Source: Candidatus Saccharimonadota bacterium | GTDB lineage: Bacteria; Patescibacteriota; Saccharimonadia; Saccharimonadales; Saccharimonadaceae | Reading direction: 5' to 3' | Assembly (NCBI GenBank): GCA_017433245.1 | Contig: JAFRHO010000013.1 | Span: 25,421 to 89,420 of the forward strand | Length of the DNA: 64,000 bases | In this document: piece after piece, positions 9,901-17,899 of the stretch | How positions within the stretch are numbered: the stretch's first letter is position 1 | Layout of the letters: the number at the start of each line of letters is the position of its first letter | Made by a program: the position numbers and the translations under genes | The notes under the pieces: generated by a model | Told to the model about the DNA's origin: nothing | The model's database searches: none | The model's input: the letters and a program-made list of their open reading frames with translations, nothing else

Positions 9901-10764
9901 ATGGAGGGAGCGAACTTTTTTACAGTGACGCCGATGAGCCAGCGGATATCGTTAGAGGCGGGGAAGACTGTAGAGGGATCAATTTCGGTAATTAATCCAA
10001 ATGATTCGGTGGATGATTTAAAGTATAAGGCTTATGTGGCGCCTTATAGTGTGGTGGGTGAAGGTTACGAGGCGGATCTTACGACTGATTCGAAATACAA
10101 TATGATTAAAGATTGGATTACGATTGAGAATCCAACCGGTACAATTGAACCAAATAAGACGGGCGAGATTAAGTTTAAGATCAAGGTACCAGGATCGGCA
10201 CCGGCAGGTGGGCAATATGCGGCAATTATTATTACGCGCGACGATGATACGACGAGCAGTGAGAACGGTGTAGCGGTGAAAGACATTTTCGAGATGGCAA
10301 GTTTGATTTATGCAAATGTAAATGGTGAGACAGTGCATAAAGGTGAGATTTTGAGTAATGATATTCCAGGATTTGTGGCTAGCGCACCAATTACGGTGGG
10401 AGCTATGATTAGTAATGAAGGGAATACGCACGAAAACGCAACGGTAATTATTAAGGCGACGAATTTCTTTACTGGCGATGTAATAGTGGAGGGTGATGCT
10501 GAGGAAAACTATTATTCTGAAATTATTATGCCAGATACGACACGTTATGTGACTCGTGAGATTAGTGAAGGATTACCACTTTTAGGTATAGTTAAAGTGG
10601 AGCAGACAATTTATTATCAGGGTTCATCGGATGTGGCTTCGTCAAATGTAATTATTTGTCCGATTTGGTTCTTGTTATTGGTCTTTCTAACAATTGGCGC
10701 AATTATTGCTTCGATTGTGATGATGGTCAAGAAGCATCGTAAAAAAGCAAAGTGGGCCGAGTAA
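9901..10764 (+). CDS. Ig-like (DUF916-type) domain protein with C-terminal membrane anchor
   Basis: The 287-residue protein resembles bacterial Ig-like/DUF916 surface domains. It opens with VTPMSQRISLEAG and has two beta-rich modules (about 5-115 and 120-245) with the typical 'evidence of extracellular adhesin' feel of GGQYAAIIITR. A single hydrophobic helix at about 253-276 is followed by KKHRKKAK. A stop codon (TAA) lies directly before the ATG and no in-frame signal peptide is present, which is odd for a protein expected outside the cell. The start is well supported by a GAGGAGG site 10 nt upstream. Either it is tail-anchored, or export is unusual. Confidence 0.75.
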   Translation: MEGANFFTVTPMSQRISLEAGKTVEGSISVINPNDSVDDLKYKAYVAPYSVVGEGYEADLTTDSKYNMIKDWITIENPTGTIEPNKTGEIKFKIKVPGSAPAGGQYAAIIITRDDDTTSSENGVAVKDIFEMASLIYANVNGETVHKGEILSNDIPGFVASAPITVGAMISNEGNTHENATVIIKATNFFTGDVIVEGDAEENYYSEIIMPDTTRYVTREISEGLPLLGIVKVEQTIYYQGSSDVASSNVIICPIWFLLLVFLTIGAIIASIVMMVKKHRKKAKWAE

Positions 10765-10781
10765 AGAGTGGGTTTAGTTAA

Positions 10782-11435
10782 GTGAAGATTGGGGTGTTTG
10801 ATTCCGGAATGGGGGGGACAACGATACTCGAAGCGGTAAAAAAACGGTTACCGGAAGCGGAGTATCGATATATCGCCGATTCAGAGAATTGTCCGTATGG
10901 TGAAAAATCTAATAGTTTGTTGTATGAAATAGTACGGGGACAGGTGGAGGTGTTGCGTGATTGGGGTGCCGATGTAATTGTGATTGCATGTAATACAGCA
11001 ACGGTGAGATGTATTGATAAACTGCGAAGAGATTACCCAGAGTTGAAATTTGTAGGAACAGAACCAGCGGTAAAACTTGCCCTTAAAACTGGAGCTAGAA
11101 AAGTATTGGTACTTGCTACACCTAATACGGTTAAATCTGAGCGAATGAAAATGCTGGCGGAAAAAAATCATGGAGATAATCAGAAAGTTGATTTATTGGC
11201 GTGTCCTGGTCTTGCAAGAATAATCGAGGATAATTATAGAGCTGATGATAAGCCGATAATTTGGAAACTACATGAATTATTAACAGTAGATGAGAGTTAT
11301 GAGGCTGTGGTGTTAGGATGTACGCATTACTCGTTGGTGAAGGATTTGATTCAGAAGTTTTATCCAAAGGCTGAATTGATAGATGGAGCAGATGGTGTCG
11401 CGAGGAGAGTGGAAGAGCTGGTGATAAAAATGTGA
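10782..11435 (+). CDS. murI: Glutamate racemase
   Basis: Interconverts L- and D-glutamate and supplies D-Glu for peptidoglycan. The protein carries the FDSGMGGTT phosphate/substrate loop at the N-terminus and the two catalytic cysteines, Cys70 in ACNTATV and Cys180 in GCTHYS. At 217 residues it is shorter than typical MurI (about 250-285), but both catalytic halves are present. The start is GTG, 17 nt after the preceding gene, with no clear Shine-Dalgarno site. Its TGA stop touches the promoter of ackA. The presence of murI shows that the cell makes or edits its own peptidoglycan. Confidence 0.9.
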   Translation: MKIGVFDSGMGGTTILEAVKKRLPEAEYRYIADSENCPYGEKSNSLLYEIVRGQVEVLRDWGADVIVIACNTATVRCIDKLRRDYPELKFVGTEPAVKLALKTGARKVLVLATPNTVKSERMKMLAEKNHGDNQKVDLLACPGLARIIEDNYRADDKPIIWKLHELLTVDESYEAVVLGCTHYSLVKDLIQKFYPKAELIDGADGVARRVEELVIKM

Positions 11436-11441
11436 TATAAT
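11436..11441 (+). promoter_or_regulatory. -10 box of ackA
   Basis: TATAAT beginning right after the murI stop; the start codon of ackA follows 22 nt later with an AAGGAG Shine-Dalgarno site. Confidence 0.5.
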
Positions 11442-11463
11442 TGGGGCATAAGGAGTTATTTTT

Positions 11464-12663
11464 ATGTCAACAAACAATATTACTAAAATTTTTCTAGTTT
11501 TGAATTCTGGGTCGTCTTCGGAAAAATTCTCATTATATGAGGGTGAGGATGAAGTATGCTCGTTGTATTTTGAGGGGATTGAAGAGAGTGGCAAGAAGAA
11601 ATTTATTTGTACGATTACGCGAGCGGATGGTTCGACTGAATTGGTGGATAAAAAGTGGGATTCGTTAGACGTAGCATTTAAGGAAGCGAAGGCAATTTTT
11701 GAGAAGACAGGGTTTATTAATGAAAGCCATCCTCTAGACGGTATATTGGTACGTGTAGTGGCAGCGGGGAAGTATTTCTCTTCCAATCATATTGTGGACG
11801 AGCAGACGTTTAAGGAACTCGAGAAAGTGCGTGTGACGAATCCTTTGCATGTGCCAGGGACGGAGCGAGGAATTAAGAATGCGACAGCAACTTTTCCTGG
11901 CGTACCAGTGATGGTGATGAGTGATTCGGAGGCATTGACAGCGGATTCACGACGAGATACGGCGTATGCGTTACCCGAAGAGATTGTGAAGGAATTTAAT
12001 TTGGGACGCTGGGGTGCACATGGTGCATCATATGGCTATATGATGGGGCGAATTCCAGAGCTGGGGCTCTTAGAAAAGAAGATGATTGTGTGCCACTTGG
12101 GGTCAGGCTGTTCTGTGACTGCATTGGTGGATGGAAAACCGGCTTATACTTCGATGGGAGAGACGCCACTTGAGGGGTTGATGTCGTCAACGAGAACGGG
12201 CTCGATTGATCCGACGATTGGAGCATTGCTTGGTGAGAAATTGGGCGCAGCGGAAGCGATTAAACTGATGAATAAGGAATCGGGGTTGCAGGCTTTGGCT
12301 GGATCAAATGATATGCGCGAGATTATTGCGGGGGCTGAGGAAGATCGAGCGGAGTCAGCTGCAGCTTATAATATGTTCATCGATGGTGTGGCGGGAAAGA
12401 TTGGCGAATTTGCAGCAAAGATGGGAGGAGTGGATGCGATTGTGTTTACGGCGACGATTGGAGAACGGTCTCTGCCAGTGAGGAGCTCGATTATATCAAA
12501 GCTGGAATTCATGGGATTTAGATTAAAGAATGACGCGGCGGTGGATAAGTCGAAGGGGTATGCAAATGTGGCAGAAGAAGATTCGAAACCGATTTATGTG
12601 ATTCCGACGAATGAGGCGGCTTACATGATTAAGAAGGCTGGGGAACTACTGGATAATCAATAA
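11464..12663 (+). CDS. ackA: Acetate kinase
   Basis: Transfers phosphate between acetyl-phosphate and ADP to make ATP and acetate, a main energy step in fermenting CPR bacteria. The 399 residues match the family length. ASKHA-fold motifs include the N-terminal NSGSSSEKF, the AHGASYGYM loop, HLGSGCSVTA, and TSMGETPLEGLMSSTRTG with the catalytic Arg/Glu region. The ATG follows AAGGAG at a good distance. No phosphotransacetylase gene is present in the window. Confidence 0.96.
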   Translation: MSTNNITKIFLVLNSGSSSEKFSLYEGEDEVCSLYFEGIEESGKKKFICTITRADGSTELVDKKWDSLDVAFKEAKAIFEKTGFINESHPLDGILVRVVAAGKYFSSNHIVDEQTFKELEKVRVTNPLHVPGTERGIKNATATFPGVPVMVMSDSEALTADSRRDTAYALPEEIVKEFNLGRWGAHGASYGYMMGRIPELGLLEKKMIVCHLGSGCSVTALVDGKPAYTSMGETPLEGLMSSTRTGSIDPTIGALLGEKLGAAEAIKLMNKESGLQALAGSNDMREIIAGAEEDRAESAAAYNMFIDGVAGKIGEFAAKMGGVDAIVFTATIGERSLPVRSSIISKLEFMGFRLKNDAAVDKSKGYANVAEEDSKPIYVIPTNEAAYMIKKAGELLDNQ

Positions 12664-12682
12664 CCTAGATTAGGTGAGAGAA

Positions 12683-12709
12683 TTGGCACTCGGGGGTTTA
12701 CAGTGCCAA
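12683..12709 (+). promoter_or_regulatory. CIRCE operator (HrcA site) upstream of groES-groEL
   Basis: TTGGCACTC, 9-nt spacer, CAGTGCCAA: an inverted repeat with the exact 9-9-9 geometry of CIRCE (consensus TTAGCACTC-N9-GAGTGCTAA). It covers the -35 element, so HrcA binding would block transcription until heat or misfolding stress. hrcA itself is not in the window. Confidence 0.85.
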
Positions 12710-12724
12710 TTTTTGTGCTATAAT
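12697..12724 (+). promoter_or_regulatory. groES-groEL promoter
   Basis: TTTACA (12697-12702), 16-nt spacer, TATAAT (12719-12724). The -35 lies inside the CIRCE operator. Confidence 0.8.
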
Positions 12725-12748
12725 GGGGATAGAAAAGGAGATATTTAT

Positions 12749-13003
12749 ATGGCACTTAAACCGTTAAAAGATCGTGTGGTGGCGATAGTGGAGAAGCCAC
12801 TGGAGAAAACTAAGTCAGGAATTCTGCTCGGTGAGGCCAAGGAAAAGCCGGCTTATGCAGTAGTAGAATCAGTAGGACCGGAGGTGTCTGGGGTGAAGAA
12901 GGGGGATAAGATTGTGTACAAAGAGTACTCGACGACGGAAATCAAAGTGGATGGGAAAGATTATATTATTCTAAAAGAAGAGGATGTTTTGGCGACTTTG
13001 TAA
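12749..13003 (+). CDS. groS: Co-chaperonin GroES
   Basis: The heptameric lid of the GroEL chamber. The 84-residue protein starts MALKPLKDRVV and contains the usual core (SGILLG, then GDKIVYKEYS and YIILKEEDVLA). The mobile loop region EKPLEKTKSGI is present. The ATG at 12749 follows an AAAAGGAG site; a longer in-frame extension upstream would run through the promoter and operator, so it is excluded. First gene of the CIRCE-controlled groES-groEL operon. Confidence 0.96.
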   Translation: MALKPLKDRVVAIVEKPLEKTKSGILLGEAKEKPAYAVVESVGPEVSGVKKGDKIVYKEYSTTEIKVDGKDYIILKEEDVLATL

Positions 13004-13055
13004 GGGTTGGACCTTGTGGAAAAGTTGTTGAAAACTATCTAAATAAGGAGAGAAA

Positions 13056-14669
13056 ATGGCAAAAAAGATTTATTATGAAACAGAAGCTCGAGAGAAAGTA
13101 CTGTCGGGTGCAAAACAACTATATGATGCAGTCAAAGTGACGTTTGGGCCGAAGGGTAAGAACGTGATTATTGAGAAAGAATATGGCGCACCGGTGATTA
13201 CGCATGATGGCGTGACGGTGGCTGAAGCAGTGGAACTGCCAAATAAGGATGAGTCGTTAGGTGAAGCGGTGGGAGCAAAGTTGATTAAGACTGCGGCGCA
13301 GAAGTTGAATAAGGTAGCGGGTGACGGTACGACTACGGTGACGGTGCTGACTTATAACATTTTGAATGAAGCGAATAAGCTGATTGCGGCTGGGGTGAAT
13401 CCGATGGAGCTTAGACGTGGAATTGAGAAAGCTGGTGCTGAAGTAGTGGCTGGAATTGAGAAAGCAGCAGAGAAAATTGAAGGTGATTCAGATAAGGTAG
13501 CAGAAGTTGCTGCGATTTCAGCAGGTGATGCTGAGATTGGTAAATTGATTGCAGAAGTGATCGCGAAGATTGGTAAGGATGGCGTAGTGACGGTAGAAGC
13601 AGGTCAAGGTCTTGAGATGGAAGAAGAGATTGTGGAAGGATTTTCGTATGACAAGGGTTATGCGTCGCCTTTCTTTGTAACGGATGCGAATCGGCAAGAG
13701 GCGGTGTTTGAGAAGCCGTTGGTACTCGTGACAGATCAGAAGATTTCGGCGGCTGGTGATATTTTGCCTTTGCTTGAAAAGGTAGCACAGAGTGGAAAGA
13801 AAGATTTGGTAGTGATTGCGGAAGAGGTGTCAGGTGAAGCGTTGTCGTTATTAGTATTGAATAAGTTAAAGGGTGTATTTAACTCACTAGTGCTAAAGGC
13901 GCCTTCATTTGGTGATAGACGTAAGGAAATTATGGAAGATATCGCGATATTAACTGATGCGACGGTAGTATCGTCGGACAAGGGTTTAAAGCTTGAAGAA
14001 GTGGGACTTGAGGTGCTCGGTTCGGCGGCGAAGGTAATTGCAACGAAGGACGAAACTACTATTATTAAGGGTGCTGGTGATAAGAAAGCAGTGTCTAGTA
14101 GAATTGCATTAATTCGGACATTGGCGGATGCAGCAAAATCTGACTATGAGCGTGAAGAGTTCGAAAAGCGCGCAGCGGCGTTGTCTGGTAAGGTGGCAGT
14201 TATTAAGGTGGGTGGTGCGACTGAGACAGAGATTGATGAGAAGAAGTTCCGTGTGGATGATGCGGTGGCAGCGACAAAGGCGGCACTTGCAGAAGGTATT
14301 GTAACTGGCGGTGGGGTGACGCTAGTGAATTTGGCTGGAAAACTATCGGCAGATGAGCCGGGTGCAAAGATTGTGCGAGAAGCTCTCAAGACTCCTTTTG
14401 TGCATATTATGGAGAATGCAGGACTTAACGCGCAGGCGTTACTCGCTGAAGTGGAAAACGCGAAGGCTGGTATGGGGGTAGATGTAATGAAGCCGTCGGC
14501 AGGATTAGTGGACCTTAAGAAGGCGGGCGTGATTGATCCGGCGAAAGTGACGAAGGAAGCGGTAAAGAATGCGACCTCGATTGCGGCGACGGCGATTACG
14601 ATGGGGGCATTGATTTGTGAAATACCAGAAGAGAAGCCGGCAGCGCCGGATATGGGCGGAATGTACTAG
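13056..14669 (+). CDS. groL: Chaperonin GroEL
   Basis: The ATP-driven 14-mer folding chamber. The 537-residue length is typical. Visible landmarks are VTFGPKGKNV, the ATP-binding AGDGTTTVTVL, and the late GGGVTLVNLA and VDVMKPSAGLVD regions. The C-terminal tail is short, ending DMGGMY rather than in long GGM repeats. It begins 52 nt after groES with an AAGGAGA site and is followed within 5 nt by a strong hairpin. Regulated with groES by the upstream CIRCE site. Confidence 0.98.
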   Translation: MAKKIYYETEAREKVLSGAKQLYDAVKVTFGPKGKNVIIEKEYGAPVITHDGVTVAEAVELPNKDESLGEAVGAKLIKTAAQKLNKVAGDGTTTVTVLTYNILNEANKLIAAGVNPMELRRGIEKAGAEVVAGIEKAAEKIEGDSDKVAEVAAISAGDAEIGKLIAEVIAKIGKDGVVTVEAGQGLEMEEEIVEGFSYDKGYASPFFVTDANRQEAVFEKPLVLVTDQKISAAGDILPLLEKVAQSGKKDLVVIAEEVSGEALSLLVLNKLKGVFNSLVLKAPSFGDRRKEIMEDIAILTDATVVSSDKGLKLEEVGLEVLGSAAKVIATKDETTIIKGAGDKKAVSSRIALIRTLADAAKSDYEREEFEKRAAALSGKVAVIKVGGATETEIDEKKFRVDDAVAATKAALAEGIVTGGGVTLVNLAGKLSADEPGAKIVREALKTPFVHIMENAGLNAQALLAEVENAKAGMGVDVMKPSAGLVDLKKAGVIDPAKVTKEAVKNATSIAATAITMGALICEIPEEKPAAPDMGGMY

Positions 14670-14673
14670 AAGC

Positions 14674-14705
14674 TTGGGGTTTCTTTTGGAAAAAAGAAGC
14701 CCCAA
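14674..14705. other. Hairpin directly after groEL
   Basis: TTGGGGtTTCTTTT and AAAAGAAgCCCCAA form a 14-bp stem (one G-U) closed by a GGAA tetraloop. No U-tract follows, so it looks more like a 3' mRNA-stabilising structure than a terminator. Confidence 0.6.
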
Positions 14706-14721
14706 CGAAGAAAACTAGTAA

Positions 14722-14759
14722 GATAACTGAATTGGAAGTGAATCCCCAATTCAGTTATC
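14722..14759. other. 14-bp perfect inverted repeat in groEL 3' region
   Basis: GATAACTGAATTGG and CCAATTCAGTTATC flank a 10-nt loop. No T-run follows. It is the second of three consecutive hairpins between groEL and the convergent gene. Confidence 0.6.
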
Positions 14760-14768
14760 ATGAATGAC

Positions 14769-14794
14769 AAAATAACCCCGTTGGGGGTTATTTT
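14769..14794. terminator. Bidirectional intrinsic terminator between groEL and convergent gene
   Basis: AAAATAACCCC, loop GTTG, GGGGTTATTTT: an 11-bp stem whose A/T ends supply a U-tract on both strands. Confidence 0.8.
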
Positions 14795-14822
14795 GAATAG
14801 AATGTGTGAGGTGGGGGATAGT

Positions 14823-15425
14823 TTACATTTTGTCGATGGCTTCGACGAGGTAGAGGAGCGCTTCGGCGCGCTTGGTCTCGTCGGAGATTTCGCGAGCAGC
14901 GCGATAGGCTGGATCTAAGACGGTGTAGTCTTTCAAATCTTCGAAAATGTTACGATAGATGTCGAACTTCTGGATTGGTTCCATGTTGATTTTATCAAGC
15001 AGAGGAACGAGATCACGAAGAGCGGCTTTTTTGATTTCGGTGGTGTTGAGATTTTCCGGTACTGGTTCTGGGGTGGGTGCGAGTACTCCTGGAGCGGCTG
15101 GGGCTGCTGGTGCCGGGGTTTCTGGTAATGGCGCTAGGGTTGGAGCCTCTGGAACTGCCGGGGTAGGGGCTTCTGGCATGGCTAAATCAGGAATGCTACT
15201 TGCTGCATCGAGCGGGGCAATGCCTTCTGGGGCAGGGGCGACGACTTCTAATTTGGGTTCAGGGAATGGTCCGACTGGTTCGCCGAGTTCGCCAGTGTCA
15301 CCTTCTGGTACAGAAGACGGTGCAGCGACCGGGTCAGAAAAAACCGGATCGATGTTAGTCGTGTTAGTAATGTCGTCAATTGCTTTCTGTAGATCGTTAT
15401 CTACGCTTGGTTGATTTTGGTCCAT
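14823..15425 (-). CDS. Pro/Ala-rich hypothetical protein
   Basis: No known family recognised. The 200-residue protein has an Asp/Asn-rich N-terminus, a long Pro-Ala-Glu-rich low-complexity centre (about residues 35-125, repeated PEAPTxA-like units) and a compact helical C-terminus of about 70 residues (KKAALRDLVPLLDKI to EAIDKM). No signal peptide or membrane helix is seen, so it is probably cytosolic. The ATG at 15425 is chosen because AAAGGTGGG lies just upstream; a GTG 9 nt earlier would sit inside that site. It follows the small membrane protein gene by 47 nt on the same strand. Confidence 0.75.
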   Translation of the reverse strand: MDQNQPSVDNDLQKAIDDITNTTNIDPVFSDPVAAPSSVPEGDTGELGEPVGPFPEPKLEVVAPAPEGIAPLDAASSIPDLAMPEAPTPAVPEAPTLAPLPETPAPAAPAAPGVLAPTPEPVPENLNTTEIKKAALRDLVPLLDKINMEPIQKFDIYRNIFEDLKDYTVLDPAYRAAREISDETKRAEALLYLVEAIDKM

Positions 15426-15472
15426 TTTGCCCACCTTTATTATTAATTACTTTCTATATTATCACACTTATG

Positions 15473-15937
15473 CTAAATTCGCAAGAAATTTACAATTTTA
15501 TCGAGAAAATCTAGCTTGACATCTTGCATAGGGAGATGCGCACCTAACGCATCGACAATGGCTTCGCCGCTAGTCTTGGGGAAGTAGACCTTAACACTAA
15601 GGCCGAAGCGTTGTTTGGGGATAAGAATGGCGGAGTAATGAGTGCCTTCTTGTAAAATGCCGAAGGCTTTGAAGTCTTCGTACTTATGGAGCCGCTGACC
15701 TTCGTGGAGGCCTTCTGAGGTGAGAGTATAATCAATAGTACGAGGAGGACGGAAATTAAAAGTTAGAATTGCGATAACGCAAACGATAACGAGAGCCAGA
15801 AAAGTCCACCAACCGAGAAAAACAGCTAGGGCACAAAGTGCGGTTGCGACCGCAAAGAGGCCAATATACCACCAAGTGTTGCGGCCGGGAACGATGTATT
15901 CTTCGGCTTGCCAAGTAATGTCTTGTGATTTTGCCAT
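15473..15937 (-). CDS. Small membrane protein with two helices and a C-terminal soluble domain
   Basis: The 154-residue protein has an N-terminal cytoplasmic stretch (MAKSQDITWQAEEYIVPGRN), two closely spaced membrane helices at about 25-65, and a C-terminal beta-rich domain beginning FRPPRTIDYTLTSEGL that recalls PH-like membrane proteins. No firm family is assigned. A TATAAT exactly 6 nt before the ATG at 15937 sets the start and implies a leaderless mRNA; an upstream in-frame Met at 15964 would precede the promoter. It probably leads a two-gene unit with the Pro/Ala-rich gene. Confidence 0.75.
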   Translation of the reverse strand: MAKSQDITWQAEEYIVPGRNTWWYIGLFAVATALCALAVFLGWWTFLALVIVCVIAILTFNFRPPRTIDYTLTSEGLHEGQRLHKYEDFKAFGILQEGTHYSAILIPKQRFGLSVKVYFPKTSGEAIVDALGAHLPMQDVKLDFLDKIVNFLRI

Positions 15938-15943
15938 AACTAC

Positions 15944-15949
15944 ATTATA
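15944..15949 (-). promoter_or_regulatory. -10 box, leaderless start
   Basis: Minus-strand TATAAT, 6 nt before the ATG at 15937. Confidence 0.6.
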
Positions 15950-15995
15950 ACATATATCGCACAATTATTGAAAATATGATAGAATAGATGATAAT

Positions 15996-16088
15996 GGAGG
16001 GTTACCCAAGTGGCTGAAGGGGACGGTTTGCTAAATCGTTAGTCTGGAGTGATCTGGAGCGGGAGTTCGAATCTCCCACCCTCCGCCA
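15996..16088 (+). tRNA. tRNA-Ser(GCU)
   Basis: The acceptor arm GGAGGGT pairs with ACCCTCC, followed by discriminator G and an encoded CCA (16086-16088). The anticodon stem ACGGT/ATCGT encloses loop TTGCTAA with anticodon GCT at 16030-16032, which reads AGC/AGU serine codons. The long variable arm (class II) and the T arm containing GGTTCGAATC-like GTTCGAATC agree with tRNA-Ser. Confidence 0.95.
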
Positions 16089-16130
16089 GGTTGAAAGAGC
16101 CTGGATATTTTATTTTTTTATGAAGTGTGA

Positions 16131-16136
16131 TATAAT
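16131..16136 (+). promoter_or_regulatory. -10 box, leaderless start of pilin gene
   Basis: TATAAT in TGTGATATAAT context, 6 nt before the ATG at 16143. Confidence 0.6.
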
Positions 16137-16142
16137 TAAGCC

Positions 16143-16562
16143 ATGAAGAACGTGCTAAAAGTTATATTATCAATAATAATGGTGGGTGTAGTTAGCTTGA
16201 CTGGGTTATCGTCGGTGTCGGCGTTGACTTTGCAGGAGGGCGCAGAAGCGGCTAGATGCACTGGATGTCCAAGAGACTTGTTTGGAGAAACTGGGGCATT
16301 TCGTCAGATAACGAATACGATTTTGTATATTGTAGGTATTATTGCGGTGATTATGTTGATTATTGGTGGTATTAAATATGTACTTTCGGGTGGTGATTCG
16401 AAGAAGGTAACAGATGCGAAGAATACGGTACTTTATGCGATTATCGGGTTGGTGATTGCAGTGTTTTCATATGCGATTGTGAATTTTGTGATTACTTCTT
16501 TGCCGCATACTGAAGAACAAATTAAAGTTCAGAGTATGTTGATGTTAACTGATACGGCTTAA
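16143..16562 (+). CDS. VirB2-like T4SS pilin-family protein
   Basis: The 139-residue protein has a signal peptide (cleavage likely after SSVSA, about residue 28), a short Cys-containing segment (CTGC), then two membrane helices joined by the conserved loop GGIKYVLSGGDSKKVTDAK. That GG-x-Y...SGGD...K...AK pattern recurs in four other modules in this window. Such small two-helix proteins resemble TrbC/VirB2 pilin subunits. It lies apart from the main T4SS-like locus and overlaps the convergent comF end by 18 nt. Assembly into a pilus is inferred. Confidence 0.8.
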   Translation: MKNVLKVILSIIMVGVVSLTGLSSVSALTLQEGAEAARCTGCPRDLFGETGAFRQITNTILYIVGIIAVIMLIIGGIKYVLSGGDSKKVTDAKNTVLYAIIGLVIAVFSYAIVNFVITSLPHTEEQIKVQSMLMLTDTA

Positions 16563-17240
16563 GGATAGAAGCGCAACAATGATTTGAGTTGCTCCAGCTT
16601 GCTGGAGCTTTTCGATGCAGGCGCGCATGGAAGCGCCAGTGGTCCAGACATCGTCTAAGAGAATATAGGTGGTATTTGGGTTAATAACGGTTCTAGGTGC
16701 TACGGAATAAGCACTGGTGGCTTGATTGATACGGGTGGTGCGATTGGTGCCGACTTGGGTAGTGTCTTTGGTGCGGATAAGGAGTGGTTTGGTGGTACAT
16801 TTTGGGCCTTGGAGGTTGGCGAGATGTTTGGCGATGAGTTTGGTATGGTCAAAGCCTCGTGAGCGGATGTGGCGTTCGATGGTGGGAAGAGGAACAACAA
16901 CTGATGGGGTGTCGGTAGGTGGGAGGATTTCATACATGAGCTCAGCGAGTGGTCGTGCCAGTGAACGAATAGAACGATATTTATAATCATGAACTATATC
17001 ACCGAGGAGACCAGAGCGCTCGCCGATGACAAAAGTGGGTGGAAGATTCTTACAATGTCTACATTGACCGGCCTTGGTGGGGGCTTTGCAATGTGGGCAA
17101 AGAGCTTTATGATTCGATAAAATGTAATTTTTACAACGATTACATAAAACATGACCAATTTGCCCACAACCCCTACAGGAGTGAGGCGCGAGAAGGTCAA
17201 AAAGGCCAGGGAACGTTGTATTTTTTACATTATTGGGCAT
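16545..17240 (-). CDS. ComF family phosphoribosyltransferase-like protein
   Basis: ComF proteins work with ComEC/ComFA in uptake of single-stranded DNA in competent bacteria. The 231-residue protein has an N-terminal zinc-ribbon region with four CxxC-type pairs (CRGC, CNRC, CPHC, CRHC) and a C-terminal PRPP-binding motif, ILLDDVWTTGAS. The middle segment VVVPLPTIERHIRSRGFDH matches the family. It runs convergent to the pilin gene and divergent from hsp20. Saccharibacteria commonly keep com genes and may depend on acquired nucleic acids. Confidence 0.88.
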   Translation of the reverse strand: MPNNVKNTTFPGLFDLLAPHSCRGCGQIGHVLCNRCKNYILSNHKALCPHCKAPTKAGQCRHCKNLPPTFVIGERSGLLGDIVHDYKYRSIRSLARPLAELMYEILPPTDTPSVVVPLPTIERHIRSRGFDHTKLIAKHLANLQGPKCTTKPLLIRTKDTTQVGTNRTTRINQATSAYSVAPRTVINPNTTYILLDDVWTTGASMRACIEKLQQAGATQIIVALLSLSRIS

Positions 17241-17269
17241 ATTCTCTTGATTTTACTATGGAACTAATA

Positions 17270-17275
17270 TATAAT
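17270..17275 (+). promoter_or_regulatory. -10 box of hsp20
   Basis: TATAAT 28 nt before the hsp20 ATG; the leader carries GTGGAGGAA as Shine-Dalgarno site. No CIRCE element is visible here. Confidence 0.5.
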
Positions 17276-17303
17276 AAAGCATAACAATATAAGTGGAGGA
17301 AAT

Positions 17304-17837
17304 ATGGCACGTACAAAAAGTGACGATTTGCTGATGGAAGACGACCTCGCTGCGGCGTTCCTGGGTGGGGACGAAGAAATCATGGCTCCAGCTGAGAATA
17401 TGGAACCAATGGTTGAGGATGCTCCAATGTCTGAGGAGGTCCCGATGGCGGAGGAAGAAATCAGTGAACCAGTCGAGGATGAGTGGGCAAACGATACCGA
17501 CGATTTTCCTGGACAACTCGCTGTAGATGTCTATGAAACCGCCGATAAATTAGTAGTTAAGGCACGCACGGCCGGGATATCGAAGTCTGATCTCGATGTG
17601 AGTATTTCGGATAATATCTTGACGATTTCGGGTGTGCTCTCTGGGGGAGAAGACGAGCAGACCACGAGGTGGCATATTCAAGAGTGCTATTGGGGTGAGT
17701 TTTCGCGAACGATTGCTCTTCCTGTACAGGTGCGTGAAGATGAGAACAGCGTAAAGGCTGAGTTGAAAGATGGTGTTCTTACGATTACCTTTGAAAAGGA
17801 AAAGACTGAACAGCCGAAGAAAATCAATATACAGTAA
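17304..17837 (+). CDS. Hsp20/alpha-crystallin small heat-shock protein
   Basis: An ATP-independent holdase that binds unfolding proteins. Residues about 70-170 form the alpha-crystallin domain (LAVDVYETADKLVVKARTAG, then DNILTISG and DGVLTITFEK). The first 65 residues are an unusual acidic Met/Pro/Glu-rich extension (repeats such as APMSEEVPMAEEE). The typical C-terminal IxI motif appears as INIQ. It is transcribed alone with its own promoter and terminator and lacks the CIRCE operator seen at the groES and J-protein genes, so stress control must differ. Confidence 0.92.
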   Translation: MARTKSDDLLMEDDLAAAFLGGDEEIMAPAENMEPMVEDAPMSEEVPMAEEEISEPVEDEWANDTDDFPGQLAVDVYETADKLVVKARTAGISKSDLDVSISDNILTISGVLSGGEDEQTTRWHIQECYWGEFSRTIALPVQVREDENSVKAELKDGVLTITFEKEKTEQPKKINIQ

Positions 17838-17842
17838 TTTTT

Positions 17843-17870
17843 GATAAGGATCCCTTTCGGGATTCTTATC
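17843..17870 (+). terminator. Intrinsic terminator after hsp20
   Basis: GATAAGGATCCC / GGGATTCTTATC stem (one G-U) with a TTTC loop, followed by ATTGAGTTTTTG with a T-run. Confidence 0.75.
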
Positions 17871-17899
17871 ATTGAGTTTTTGTTTGGATTGTATGAGAC

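Noticed and set aside
9901..10764. Upstream extension to give the Ig-like protein a signal peptide
   Set aside because: TAA lies immediately before the ATG and the other frames upstream are not hydrophobic.
14959..15414. Gly/Ser-rich plus-strand ORF
   Set aside because: Antisense shadow of the Pro/Ala-rich minus-strand gene with no ribosome-binding site.
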